This document shows positions 16,998 to 27,500 of a DNA stretch of 64,000 bases, piece after piece. Every line of letters begins with the position of its first letter. The stretch's first letter is position 1. Source of the stretch: CBDANZ01 sp965197865 (GTDB lineage: Bacteria > Acidobacteriota > Vicinamibacteria > Vicinamibacterales > CAVVIG01); the NCBI GenBank assembly GCA_965197865.1, contig CBDANZ010000004.1, forward strand, positions 124,001 to 188,000. The letters run 5' to 3'. The notes beneath the pieces are model-generated. The model made no database searches and was not told the DNA's origin. It saw only the letters and a program-made list of their open reading frames with translations. The position numbers were made by a program, and so were the translations under genes.

Positions 16998-18326
16998 GGG
17001 GGTGTCAGAAATTTTGTGTGTGAGCTATTGCCGTTAGTTAGTCCCCCAGCCTGAATCGATCGCCGAACTGAATCGCGAATTGTACCCTGGCCGCCGCCCA
17101 GGCGACCGGGGGATTCTTCCACTTCGCCGTGAGATGGCGCAAGGCCAGCCAGATGAGTTTCGTGGCGGCCTCGTCGCTCGGGAAATGCCCTTTGTTCCGG
17201 ATGCTCTTGCGCACGCCGCTGTGCAGGCTCTCGATCGCGTTCGTCGTGTACACGATCTTCCGCACGGCCGCGGGGAAAGCGAAGAACGGAATGATCCGGT
17301 CCCAGTGGCGCTGCCAGCTCTGGACCACGGTCGGGAAACGCCGTCCCCACTTGCCGCCTCCGAATGCGCCCAGCGCCTGTTCGGCCGTCGCGGCATCGTC
17401 GGCCTGGTAGACCGGCTTCAGAGCCTGAACCAAGGGCTTGCGGTCCTTCCAGGCCGCCAGGCGGATCGAATTCCGGATCAGGTGCACGATGCAGGTCTGC
17501 ACGATCGTGTCCGGGAACACGGCGGTGATCGCGTCGGGAAATCCCTGCAGCCCATCAACGATGGCGAGCAGAATATCCTGCACTCCGCGGGCCTTGAGGT
17601 CGTTCATCACGCGCAGCCAGAACTTGGCGCCTTCGGTCTGCTCGATCCACAGGCCGAGGATGTCCTTGTGCCCGGAACACCGCACGCCGATGGCCAGGTA
17701 TACGGCCTTGTTGCGTACCAGGCCCTCGTCACGGATCTTGACCCGCAGCGCATCGAAGTACACGATCGCGTAGGTCGACTCCAGCGGCCGCGCCTGCCAC
17801 GCTCGAACTTCGTCGATGACCGAATCCGTCACCACCGAAACGAGGTTCGGCGAAATCGCGATGCCGTAGAGCTCGCCGACATGCGCCTGGATGTCGCGCG
17901 TGCTCATCCCCCGGGCATACAACGCGACGATCTTGTCGTCGAACCCCGGAAATCTTCGTTGATACTTCCGGATCAGGGCGGGATCGAAGCGGCCGTGTCG
18001 GTCTCGGGGAATCGACAGCACCAGCTCGCCGTCGTCGCTGAGTACCGTCTTCCGGCTCGAGCCGTTTCGATGGTTGCCGCCGTCCTGCTCGGTCTCCCCA
18101 CCGAGATGCACGTCCATCTCGGCGTTCAGCATCCGTTCGGCCAACGCCCTCTTCAGATCCCCTACCAGTCCGTCGGAGCGCAACACCGTCGCGGCGTCTT
18201 GCCCCTCCAGTAGTTCATCCAGCAGCTCGGCGCTAAACCTGGTCTCTTGCTTCTCCTTCGCCATACTCGCTCCTTCCCCTTTCGGGAGTCAGCATGGCTC
18301 ACAAACACAAAATTACTGACAGGCTC
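16998..18326 (-). mobile_element. IS256-family element, copy 2 (1,329 bp), in IS110
   Basis: Same ends and length as copy 1, opposite orientation. The 8-bp duplication GAACACGC flanks it at 16990-16997 and 18327-18334, proving direct transposition into the IS110 gene. Confidence 0.95.
17038..18264 (-). CDS. IS256-family transposase (copy 2)
   Basis: 408 residues, identical to copy 1 except for the GAFGGGKWG segment. The frame is intact, with both catalytic aspartates (FDALRV, IVDGLQGF) and the glutamate region AIESLHSG. Expected to be functional. Confidence 0.95.
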   Translation of the reverse strand: MAKEKQETRFSAELLDELLEGQDAATVLRSDGLVGDLKRALAERMLNAEMDVHLGGETEQDGGNHRNGSSRKTVLSDDGELVLSIPRDRHGRFDPALIRKYQRRFPGFDDKIVALYARGMSTRDIQAHVGELYGIAISPNLVSVVTDSVIDEVRAWQARPLESTYAIVYFDALRVKIRDEGLVRNKAVYLAIGVRCSGHKDILGLWIEQTEGAKFWLRVMNDLKARGVQDILLAIVDGLQGFPDAITAVFPDTIVQTCIVHLIRNSIRLAAWKDRKPLVQALKPVYQADDAATAEQALGAFGGGKWGRRFPTVVQSWQRHWDRIIPFFAFPAAVRKIVYTTNAIESLHSGVRKSIRNKGHFPSDEAATKLIWLALRHLTAKWKNPPVAWAAARVQFAIQFGDRFRLGD

Positions 18327-18994
18327 GAACACGCTGAAGCAGATCGTCGTGCACGCCCCACCGGCACTGCGAGAAGCCCTCCACGCCCTCACCGATCACG
18401 GCCTGCTCACGCGCTGCGCCGGACTCCGACCGGGCCCCATCGACACGCCCACCGCGTCCGCCAAGTACACCCTCCGGGCCCTCGCCCGCCGCTGGATGGC
18501 TCTCACCGAGGAAATGGCGATACACGACCAGCACCTCGCGCGCCTCACGACCGAAACATCACCGACCCTCCGTGAGGGCTTCGGTGTGGGCGCCCACACC
18601 GCGGCCGAACTGCTGATCGTCTTCGGCGACAATCCCGACCGGATTCGTTCGGAAGCCGCCTTCGCGAAGCTCTGCGGTGCGTGTCCGCTCCCGGCCTCGT
18701 CCGGGATGACCACCGGCCGGCACCGGCTCAATCGGGGCGGCCACCGCCAAGCCAACGCCGCCCTTTATCGCGCCGTCATCGTCCGCATGCGGTACCATCA
18801 GCCGACCGTTGATTACGTCGCACGCCGCACGGCGGACGGCCGAACCAAACGGGAGATCATCCGGTGCCTGAAACGTTTTCTCGCTCGCGAGATCTACCAG
18901 CGAGTCATGACCGATTTTCGCGCTCGCCAAGAGCTCATTCAGGCCGCCTGAACGCGTGTCTTGACATATAGGGGCGTCAGTACCCGCGGTTGTC

Positions 18995-19222
18995 ATGTCT
19001 GGCGACGCCGACAACATTCCGTCAATTCGTCATATGAAGGGCCGGGGCAAGCATATTGCGGCCGTCGAATTCGTCAACGGCTCGCCACCGGAGAGCACGG
19101 GACGGTCGTTCTCATCAAGACTCAAGGAGCATGCGAACTTCGTGATCCAAATCTACGAGACGGAGTTGCTGCGTCTCAAGATCGGCAACCGACCCAAGCC
19201 CAAAGCGCGACAGGCTGGCTAA
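18995..19222 (+). CDS. small uncharacterised protein
   Basis: 75-residue frame (MSGDADNIPSIRHMKGRG start) with a central HIAAVEFVNG strand and a helix LKEHANFVIQIYETELLRLK, ending in a basic tail. No family recognised and no strong ribosome-binding site. It lies between the IS110 right end and a MITE, so it could be cargo or chance. Confidence 0.3.
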   Translation: MSGDADNIPSIRHMKGRGKHIAAVEFVNGSPPESTGRSFSSRLKEHANFVIQIYETELLRLKIGNRPKPKARQAG

Positions 19223-19399
19223 ACTTCGCTTGCAGCCGACGGCGGCCGCGGTGATCATGAGCCACCGCAGCTGAAGCGACGCGTTCGGCTGTTCGCCATG
19301 TTGCCCTGGTGGACTTCGTTGCGCATATAGCCGGATATCGCCTCGATAAAGCAGACACTTCTACCTAGCAGAGAAGATGTCCCATGCCCGAGGCAGTCT

Positions 19400-19565
19400 C
19401 TAGCAGTCCGTGGTGAAAGTCGGGCGCTGCACCGAGACGAGCGAGGCGCCTTGCTGGCAAGGCGCGACGACCGAGAATACCGCCTGTATTTGATGGAGGA
19501 GCAACGCAGGCCACGAGGATGCATCGCTCGTCGAATGCAGACGGACTTTCACCACGGACTGCTAG
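19400..19565. mobile_element. 166-bp MITE with perfect 22-bp inverted repeats
   Basis: The arm CTAGCAGTCCGTGGTGAAAG (plus TC) at 19400-19421 is perfectly matched by its reverse complement at 19544-19565. The outer CTAG is palindromic and may be the duplicated target. The 122-base interior has a short GCCTT-GCTGGC-AAGGC hairpin and no gene. No transposase with these ends is present in the window. Confidence 0.8.
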
Positions 19566-19635
19566 GTCTGGTCGGTCGCAGTCACACGTTCACGGAAGCG
19601 GCCAAACGGCAGCCTGCACCACTTTGGAAGACACG

Positions 19636-20436
19636 ATGCCTGACAGTCCCCATCTCGCAGGAATCCATCTCTTTCCGATCAAGTCACTTGATGGGGTGAC
19701 CGTGCCCGATTGTTGCATCGGACCGGGAGGTGGCCTAGCACTGGATCGGGTGTGGGCGCTGTACTCGGAGGATGGGCGTTTCATCAATGGCAAGAGCTCG
19801 GCGGGGATTCATTTGATTCGTGCGGTATTCGCGCCGGATGTCGGCTCGGTCACGTTGTCGGCGGCCGATGAGCGTAGAAATATCGGGCCGAAAACGTTCG
19901 CGTTTCCTGGAGACTTTGCGACGGCGGGGGAGTGGTTTTGCCGATTCTTTGAACGAAACGTGGTCGTGCGGTACTCGGCGGAGGGGTTTCCGGACGATAC
20001 GGATCGCAATGGCCCGACGGTCATCTCCACGACGACGCTGCAAGCGGTGTCCGACTGGTTTCCGGGCATCGATTTAGAGGAATCGCGACGGCGTTTTCGC
20101 ACGTCATTGGAACTCGGCGGCGTTTCTGCGTTCTGGGAGGACCGACTCTTCGGCGTGCATGAAGGCGACGCGGTCCGATTCACAGTCGGCGACGTGAATG
20201 TGGAGGGCACGAATCCGTGTCCTCGCTGCACGGTTCCTGCGCGAGATTCTCTCCGTGGCAGCGACATGATCGGGTTCCAGAAGCGTTTCAGCGACCTTCG
20301 CCGCACCCATTACCCTTCGTGGGCGTGCCAGCCCGATAGGATCGACAACTTCTACCATCTGGCGATCAACACGCGCGTGGCGCCGACTGAACATGAGAAA
20401 GTGCTGCGGGTTGGTGATCAGGTTTCGCTGCGCTGA
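19636..20436 (+). CDS. MOSC-domain protein (MOCO sulfurase C-terminal type)
   Basis: 266 residues. The N-terminal beta-barrel part (GIHLFPIKSLDGVTVPDCCI, then ALDRVWALYSEDGRFI) is MOSC_N. The MOSC domain follows with FWEDRLFGVHEGDAVRF and NPCPRCTVPARD, which holds the conserved cysteine used for sulfur carriage. The close is the usual INTRV...VGDQVSL. These proteins bind molybdenum cofactor or transfer sulfur in detoxification. ATG 19636 (GGAAG upstream) starts right at the domain; the longer frame from 19519 runs through the MITE. Confidence 0.9.
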   Translation: MPDSPHLAGIHLFPIKSLDGVTVPDCCIGPGGGLALDRVWALYSEDGRFINGKSSAGIHLIRAVFAPDVGSVTLSAADERRNIGPKTFAFPGDFATAGEWFCRFFERNVVVRYSAEGFPDDTDRNGPTVISTTTLQAVSDWFPGIDLEESRRRFRTSLELGGVSAFWEDRLFGVHEGDAVRFTVGDVNVEGTNPCPRCTVPARDSLRGSDMIGFQKRFSDLRRTHYPSWACQPDRIDNFYHLAINTRVAPTEHEKVLRVGDQVSLR

Positions 20437-20522
20437 CGCAGCGATGTCAGGCTTCTACAACCAGCTAGTCGTACTGAGATGAACGCGTGAAGCTCTCGTG
20501 CATGGTCTCGTAGCCTTGGATG

Positions 20523-20568
20523 GGTATTGTCAGGTTGAGGCGACGAGTGGCAGAGTAGGCCGATGAGG
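20523..20568 (+). repeat. solo left end of IS6 type A
   Basis: GGTATTGTCAGGTTGAGGCG and the next 25 bases repeat 1050-1095 with one change, then stop abruptly at the next IS6 element. This is the left end of a second type A copy whose body has been lost. Confidence 0.8.
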
Positions 20569-20572
20569 GGAT

Positions 20573-21390
20573 GTGTTGCAACTTTGGCTAGCGGCGGGCT
20601 GGTAGCCTGAAGAGATCATGAAGAAGGCAATCCGACCGGCAATTTTCAAGTGGCGACAGACGGCGCCGGAGCTGATTCTGTGCGCCGTGCGCTGGTATCT
20701 GCGGTACTCACTCTCGCTCCGCGATGTCGAAGAGCTCCTCGAGGAGCGCGGCCTGCAGGCTGACCACACGACGGTCTGGCGATGGGTGCAGCGCTACGGG
20801 CCGGAACTCGAGCAGAGGCTGCGCCGGCATCTCAAGCCCACCAACAAATCCTGGCGTGTTGATGAAACCTATGTGCGGGTCAAGGGCGACTGGTGCTACC
20901 TGTATCGTGCTATTGATTCCACAGGCGCCACCATTGACTTCTTCCTGTCAGTGCTCCGCGATGCCGCGGCGGCCAAACGGCTGTTTCGCAAGGCGCTCAG
21001 CGATCCATCACATCCGCAGCCCCGCGTCATCAACACCGATCAGGCCCGCCTCTACGGCGCGGCGATTCCAGCCGTGAAAGAGGAGGGAACACTGCGCTCC
21101 CGCTGCCGACATCGGCCAGTCCAATACTTGAACAATATTCTGGAGCAGGACCATCGAGCGATCAAACGCCGGGTGCAGGCTAAACAGGGGTTTCGCGAGT
21201 TTCACGCGGCGCGGCGAACCATCCAAGGATACGAGGCACTGCACATGATGCGGAAGGGGCAGGTGAGGTGGGTGAGCGGCTCGGATGTTTGGCGGCAGAA
21301 TCAGTTCATCAACAGGCTGTTCGAGGTGGCTGCCTGAGACCTCGATCCCGAGCGGCCTCCGTCACCGTTTACGAAGTTGCAACACTTCCG
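20573..21390 (+). mobile_element. IS6-family element, type B
   Basis: Inverted ends around TGTTGCAACTT (about 20574) and AAGTTGCAACA (ending near 21387) flank one transposase gene. It abuts the solo IS6 type A end, with no visible 8-bp duplication, consistent with cointegrate-type rearrangement. Confidence 0.75.
20618..21337 (+). CDS. IS6-family transposase (type B)
   Basis: 239 residues. An N-terminal zinc-finger/helix-turn-helix part (LILCAVRWYLRYSLSLRDVEELLEERG) precedes the DDE core: WRVDETYVRVKG, VINTDQARLYGAAI, and the glutamate in NNILEQDHRAIKRRV. All catalytic residues are present and the frame is complete. An N-terminal fragment of a close relative lies at 43972-44140. Confidence 0.9.
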   Translation: MKKAIRPAIFKWRQTAPELILCAVRWYLRYSLSLRDVEELLEERGLQADHTTVWRWVQRYGPELEQRLRRHLKPTNKSWRVDETYVRVKGDWCYLYRAIDSTGATIDFFLSVLRDAAAAKRLFRKALSDPSHPQPRVINTDQARLYGAAIPAVKEEGTLRSRCRHRPVQYLNNILEQDHRAIKRRVQAKQGFREFHAARRTIQGYEALHMMRKGQVRWVSGSDVWRQNQFINRLFEVAA

Positions 21391-21630
21391 TTGAAGCCGT
21401 ATCTCCCGTCGAAATCCGACAGGCCCCATTAGAGAAGCGCGGGGTCAGTCAGTGCGATCAGACCCCTTCGCGCCACGATCTGTGGCGCAGGCCGAATGCT
21501 CACGAGTGACACCGCGTCGACGTCGGTCGCCTTCGAGCTCGTTCCTGGTGAGGTAGCGTTCAGCGGTTCCGCAGGGCGTTGGTGCGCGGATGCGGGCAGG
21601 CCTACGCGCTTCAAACCGTCGAGCCCGTCA

Positions 21631-21690
21631 CCTACCGATGCGGTACGAGACGGGTCTGCCAAGCTCGGTCATCCGGTTCAGAACGTGACA
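21631..21690 (-). pseudogene. C-terminal scrap of an IS5-like transposase
   Basis: The minus strand reads LNRMTELGRPVSYRIGR followed by a stop, identical to the tail of the degraded IS5-like gene at 48706. The intact IS5 begins directly beside it, so one IS5 member appears to have inserted into another. The 290 bases before it (21340-21630) hold nothing recognisable. Confidence 0.6.
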
Positions 21691-21697
21691 CGCGAGC

Positions 21698-22785
21698 GGC
21701 GTTGGTGCATGAATCGAACCCCACCCAGAACGATCCCGACCCAGGGGACTTTCATCGGCCGATGGCGTACGAGTCTGGCCTTCCCAGGTCGGTCATCTGA
21801 TTCAAGATGTGGCACGCGATGAGCACCTCGGCTTGTTGCCCTCCGGGAGCTCGGGCGCGAAGGCGATCCCCGATGATCGACTTGTACCGGAAGACGGCGT
21901 TCTCCACGCGGGCCTGCCGATAGTACCCAGCCTCCGCCTTCCACCGCCGCCGCCCGATCTGCTTCATCTTCCGGATCGTGCGATCCCGAGCGCTCGACCG
22001 TGGTCTCCGTCGCGACACCCGTGCCGCCTTGTTCGGAGGGACCACGACGATTGCGTCCCGGGCCGTGGCCGCCGCGTAGAACGCGATCGTGTCGTAGGCC
22101 GCGTCGGCCGTGACGCGTGCGAGGTCGGCGTGGAGCGCCTCGATCAAACCGACACCGGTCGTCGCGTCGTCGACCGTCGCCTCGGTCAACGTGTGGGCCA
22201 CGATCACACCCGCCCTGTCGACGCCGAGATGGAGCTTCTTCCAGCCGCGCTGGCCGCGACCGCCGTGCTTGGCCGGGGCCCACTCACCTTCGCCGGCGAT
22301 CGAGAGGCCCGTGCTATCGACGAGGAGATGAATCGGCCCCTTGACCGGGACGCGGTGCAGCCCGACGGCCAGGTACCGACTCCGGCGAGAAAGCGTGGTG
22401 TGGTCGGGCGCCTCGAGATCGACGTCCATCGAGGCGAGGACCGACCGCACAAAGCCCTCCGCTTGGCGCAAGGGCAGACGGAAGACAAGTCGGAGTGTCA
22501 ACGTGGTGCTGATCGCGAGATCCGAGAACCGCTGCTGCCCGCCCGGTTGACCAGACGGCGACGGTCGCCACGCGTCCCGCGCGTCAGCAGACACCCACAG
22601 CGTCACGTCGCCTCGCTGGACCAGCCCTCGGTCGTATGCCGGCCAATTCCCGACGTGGTATTTCGTCTTGTACTTCGGTTGAACCCTCGACTTCATAGCG
22701 AGATCGTGCGCCACGGGCCCTCAACACGGCCAGGACCTCGACGCTCGCCCACGGGCGCCAAGCTGAGGAGCCGTGCACCAACGCC
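21698..22785 (-). mobile_element. intact IS5-family element
   Basis: Termini GGCGTTGGTGCA (21698) and TGCACCAACGCC (ending 22785) enclose one transposase gene. Its right end marks the loss of the 5' part of the AddB-like gene. No clear target duplication is seen, so a deletion probably accompanied or followed insertion. Confidence 0.85.
21752..22696 (-). CDS. IS5-family transposase
   Basis: About 314 residues from ATG 22696 (MKSRVQPKYKTKYHVGNWP). The N-terminal region with LRLVFRLPLRQAEGFVRSVL is followed by the DDE motifs in LLVDSTGLSIAGEGEW and VTADAAYDTIAFY, and the glutamate-containing Y-x2-R-x3-E-x6-K signature in YYRQARVENAVFRYKSIIG. Complete and probably active; the same sequence is found split at 12800-15081. 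Confidence 0.95.
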   Translation of the reverse strand: MKSRVQPKYKTKYHVGNWPAYDRGLVQRGDVTLWVSADARDAWRPSPSGQPGGQQRFSDLAISTTLTLRLVFRLPLRQAEGFVRSVLASMDVDLEAPDHTTLSRRSRYLAVGLHRVPVKGPIHLLVDSTGLSIAGEGEWAPAKHGGRGQRGWKKLHLGVDRAGVIVAHTLTEATVDDATTGVGLIEALHADLARVTADAAYDTIAFYAAATARDAIVVVPPNKAARVSRRRPRSSARDRTIRKMKQIGRRRWKAEAGYYRQARVENAVFRYKSIIGDRLRARAPGGQQAEVLIACHILNQMTDLGRPDSYAIGR

Positions 22786-24538
22786 ACTCGCCGACGCTGT
22801 GGCCAAGTCCCCCGGTGTTGGCGGACCGGAATGGGTCGCTGCAATTCACAAGATCGGGCAGATGCAACGAGAACGCTACGAGGCCGAGGAGGCAGAAATC
22901 GAGCAGCTTCGATCCGAAATCGCATACTGGTTGGAGGGGGAACGGTACGATCCCGCCGCCGGAGCTCCGCTTGAAGCCTTGCTTACCCGCACGCAGCGCG
23001 TCTCGGTTTGGGCGAGCACGCAATTCCACACGATGGAGGGTGAGGCCGAGGCTTCTCTGTTTGCGTCTGCCCATGCGCAGGCGGAGGCACTCCTGACGGA
23101 GCTCGCGGGGCTTCGAAAGGATGGTACCGAGCGCATCGCACGGCTTGCGCTCGAGCGACGGATCGACGAGGTGACGACCGACGCACCGGACCCTTCCACG
23201 TACGAGGAGGCCGGTCACACAGGGGCGGCGATCTCACCTGCCGCAGTGACAAGTCCTTGGCCGATAGTGGTTTGGTGGAATCTCGCGCACGCGCCGACCG
23301 CCGTCTCGTGTCCTTGGTCGTCGCGCGAACTCGCCGCCCTGCTTGCGTCCGGGGTGCGACTGCCAGAGGTCGAGGACACTATTCGCCGACACAGCCGGGA
23401 GTGGCTGAGACCGCTGTGCCATGCCACAGAACAGTGTGTCCTGGTCGTGCACGACGACGAACGCGGAGCGCACCCGTTATGGACGCGGATCGAGAGCCTT
23501 TTCGATGGGATCGAGATAGTCCAGATCGAGTCCTCCCTGGTCGGTGGAGATATGACACTCAAGACGCTTGAGGTGCCGACGCGAGTACTTCCGATTCAGG
23601 TCCTGCCCGCGCCACGACGGTGGTGGTCACTGCCGGACGATTGCGTCGTCGCGCCTCGTGAGGTCGAGTCCTACTCCAGTCTCTCGAAGCTCTGCGACTA
23701 CCCGCACGAGTGGGTGTTGTAGTACGCCGCGCGGCTCCGAGCCGGGAGCGCCGCCGAGGTAATGGATGGCTCCCGCCTCTTTGGAACCCTCGGGCACCGA
23801 CTCTTCGAAGAGTTCTTTCGGACGCGCGACGACTGGCGCCGGATGCAAGACGACAACGTGCTCGCCTGGGTGCGCGCAGAATTGCCCGGACTCGTCGAAC
23901 GCGAAGGCGCGGTGCTGCTCGAGCCCGGGCGCGGAGTTGACCGCCAGCGAATCGCCGTCACCCTGGAGCGGGCCCTGGTCCGGCTTCTGGCACACCTCCG
24001 GTCGGCCGGAATCGTGCAAGTAACACCTGAAGCCTCCGGACAAGTGCCGTTCGCGGGACGCCACCTGACCGGTGCCATCGACTTGGTGTTGGCTTGCGGC
24101 AACGGACACCGCACTGTTCTCGACGTCAAGTGGGCAGGCGAAAGCTACCGTCGGGGCTTGCTCTCCGAAAACCGCATCCTACAGCTGGCCACCTACTCCT
24201 ACCTACAGAAAAATCTGGATGGGAGCGAACGATGGCCTTCTGGGACGTTCTTCATCCTATTCACCGGCAATGTCCTCGCGAGCGATGGATCAAGTTTCCC
24301 GGATGCAATCGTGTCCTCGTCGAAGGACGGCGAAGGCGTAGCGAATCTTTGGGATCGTCTTCGACTCACGTACGACTGGCGATGGGCGCAGTTGCAAAGC
24401 AGGCGGATCGAGGTCGTGACGGACCTCACGGCACCTAACGAGCAGTCGACTCCCCCAGAGGCGGGGCTCCGTCCGGTCACCGGTGGCGATCAGTACGACG
24501 ACTACGTGCGCCTCACGGGGTGGGAGGACTCCCGATGA
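22786..24538 (+). pseudogene. AddB-like PD-(D/E)XK nuclease, 5'-truncated, one in-frame TAG
   Basis: From the IS5 edge the frame reads a helical region, then WPIVVWWNLAHAP, WLRPLCHATEQCVLVVHDD and SYSSLSKLCDYPHEWVL. TAG interrupts at 23720-23722. The same frame continues YAARLRAG...GTLGHRLFEEFF and the RecB-type nuclease motifs GAIDLVL, VLDVKWAG and QLATYSYL. The continuity of the conserved block across the TAG shows one ancestral gene. AddB-like partners act with AddA helicases in double-strand end resection. The 5' part is lost to IS5. Its TGA stop overlaps the AddA-like ATG (ATGA). A downstream ATG at 23762 could yield a free 258-residue nuclease domain. Confidence 0.8.
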
Positions 24539-27500
24539 GCGGTAGTCAGAGAGATCTCGCGCACGTGCGCTTCATCAGTGCCGGAGCGGGGAGTGGCAAA
24601 ACATATCACCTGACTGAGGAACTTGAGCAAGCGCTGTCCGATGGCAGGGCGATGCCCGCGGCCGTGATTGGCACGACGTTCACGGTGAAGGCCGCCACAG
24701 AGCTTCACGACCGCGTCCGAACTCGACTGATCAGGAGCGGCCGGCCCCTGTTGTCTGAGCAGATGGCACAGGCGGTCATTGGTACCGTGCACAGCGTCTG
24801 TGGGCGCCTGCTCCGGCGGTTCGCGTTCGAGCTCGGGCTCTCGCCCGTGCTCAACGTCGCAAGCGTCGAGGATGGTGCGCGTCTCTTCAACCAAGCATTG
24901 GACGAGGTGCTGAGTGTGGACCGTGTTCGAGAGATGAACCTTCGCGCCGAGCGTCTTGGGCTCGTCGACGACCAGGACGGAACAAGCTGGCAGGACCACG
25001 TGCGGAAGATCGCGGAGGAGACGCGAAGCAACGACATTGACCCGACCACCCTGCCGACGATGGGCCGCGAAAGCGCGCGCCGGTTTCTCAGCTATTTTCC
25101 GGAAGCAACTCGCAACGACGAGGTGCGGGAGGCGCTACTCGCGGCCGTTCAGGAAGCGATGGCGAACATCGACCTTGCGTCCGATGCCACCAAAACCACG
25201 CGCGATTATGTGAGCCGGCTACACAGCGCCGCGGCTGAACTCCGGCGTGACAACTGCCGTTGGACGCTTTGGATCTCGCTGAGCAAGTCGTCGCCGGCAA
25301 AGAGGAGCGAATTTGCTGCAATGTCGGTACGGGCCGCAGCCGCTTCCTATGACGGTCATTCGGGCTTTCACGCCGACATACGCAGGTACATCGAAGGCGT
25401 TTTTGCGATCGCTGGGGAGGCTCTTTCCCGTTTCCAGAGCTTGAAGACCGAGCGCGGCCTCGTCGACTACGACGACATGGAACAGCTCGCGCTCCGAGCC
25501 CTCGACGAGCCCGCCGTGGCGGAACGTCTCAGCGACGAGGTGGATCTGTTACTCGTCGACGAGTTCCAGGACACGAACCCAATGCAGCTCGCGCTCTTTA
25601 TGAAGATTGCGCGCCTGGCTCACGAGGTGGTCTTCGTCGGAGACGTGAAGCAGGCCATCTTCGGTTTCCGGGGAAGCGACCCGGAGCTCGTGCGAGGCAC
25701 GCTCGATGCCCTCGCCGCCTGCGGCAGCAAGCTCGACGTGCTCGATAGCTCCTGGCGAGCGCGGCCGTCGATTGTGCGCTACCTGAACGCCGTATTTGGT
25801 GAAGCCTTCGAACGCGACGGCATGGAACGCGCATCGGTCGAGCTATCACCCGAGCGCCAGGAGACTCACGACTCGCCAGCGGTAGTGCGTTGGACCCTCC
25901 CAAGGACGAGGAAAGTAGCGGAGCAGGCAGACGCTTTGGCACTCGCTATTCTCGAATTCAAGAGATCCGGACAACGAGTGAACGACCCGGAGACGAGAGA
26001 CACGCGGGCTGTCACCTTCGGCGATATTGCGGTGCTCGCCACAACCAACGGTCACGTGCAATCCATCGCGAAAGCGTTGCGCGAACGACGCATACCCATG
26101 AAGATGACCCTGGCCGGGCTTCTCGAGACGCCCGAGGTGTGCCTTGCAAGAGCGTGCCTGTGCCGCCTGAACGACCCCGCCGACACCATCGCCACGGCCG
26201 AAATCCGGGTTCTGGGCTCCTGTGAGGAGCCGGAAGTTTGGCTCGCAGACCGGCTTCGCTGGCTCAAGGCTGAAGAGGAGGACCGGAGCTGGGCCGAGAC
26301 CGACGATCCGATCGTATCGCGCATCGCACATTTGCGCGATTAGACGATTACCCAGTCCCCGGTCGAGATCGTCGCGCGAGTGCTCAACTATGTCGGTGTC
26401 CGCGCGATCTCGACTGCATGGGGACCTGATGCGATCACCGCCACCCAGCGCCAGCGCAACCTCGATGCCTTCCTCGATTTGGCGGTCGAGTACGAGAATC
26501 ACTGCGCGTCGCAACACGAGGCGGCGACCCTAACCGGCTTTCTGTTCTGGGTAGAGAATCCAACATCTCCGGCACTCGATCTGCAGCCGGTGGTGACCGG
26601 CGGCGACGCCGTCCACGTCCTGACCTATCATCGCGCGAAGGGCCTCGAGTGGCCAGTCGTCGTAGTAACTGACTTTCACTATACTTGGCGCTCCCAGATC
26701 TGGGACGTTCGCGTCGAGTCGACCTTGGACGAGCTCGATCTCGACAATCCCCTTAAGGGGCGGACCATCCGCTTCTACCCAAATGTTTTCGGCAGAAACA
26801 CCAAGAACGTTCCCGTTCTCGATGGCATCATGGAGTCGGAGGAGGGTGTTCGGGCGACTGCTGCAGTCGACGCCGAGGGACGCCGCTTGGCGTATGTAGG
26901 GATGACGCGGGCCCGGGACACGATCATCGTTGCCGTGCCGTCGTCGGCGCCGAGCGGAGATGCCTGGATCAAGAGCTTTACCTCCGACCACCTTCTTCCT
27001 GCTGGCGATGAACACCCGCTTCCAGGTGGCGAGCCCATCCCGTCGGCCGTCGTTGACTTGTCCGCAACCGACGTCACGGTTCCCGCACCCACTCCGTTCA
27101 CGCCAACGTGGTTCCTTGAACGCTCCCCGACCGAGCTTCGACTCCGCGAGCGGCTGAACCCCTCCGACGCCGGGCCCGCGGAGGGCGCCGCTGTAGGCAG
27201 TATCGTCGAGTTAGGGCCACGCCTTGCGGTTCACGGCGATGACATGGGGAGGATCGGCACCGCGCTCCATGCAGTGATTGCCGCGGAGTTCGTGAATCCA
27301 GGCCGAGACGACGCAGTCGAATACGCAGCGTCCGTCATCCAGAATGCGGTCGGCGAGGAGGCGATGGCCCCGGCGGACGCAATCGAATGTGCACGACGCC
27401 TCAGGGCGGTCCTTAACGCCCGGTTCGGTCCGCACCGCATCCTGGTTGAGCATCCCGTGAAGCTCGTCCAGAACAATGGTCAGGTGCTCCACGGCTGGAT

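Larger units (their letters stand above)
16621..18951 (+). pseudogene. IS110-family transposase, frameshifted and split by IS256
   Basis: A GTG at 16621 with GAGGAGG upstream starts TVIVGVDTHKHVHVAVAI, the DEDD-type N-terminal block of IS110. After about 16870 the reading frame changes (AVEMMRQLKITRDTAVKART continues in another frame). IS256 copy 2 interrupts at 16998, and the C-terminal transposase_20 half resumes at 18335 (LKQIVVHAPPALREAL, GAHTAAELLIVFGDNP) to a stop at 18951. It is dead from both the frameshift and the insertion. Confidence 0.85.

Noticed and set aside
21809..23722. A 637-codon plus-strand frame running from IS5 into the AddB-like gene
   Set aside because: The first ~320 codons are antisense to the IS5 transposase. 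Only the part after 22785 has real protein character, so it was annotated as a truncated gene.
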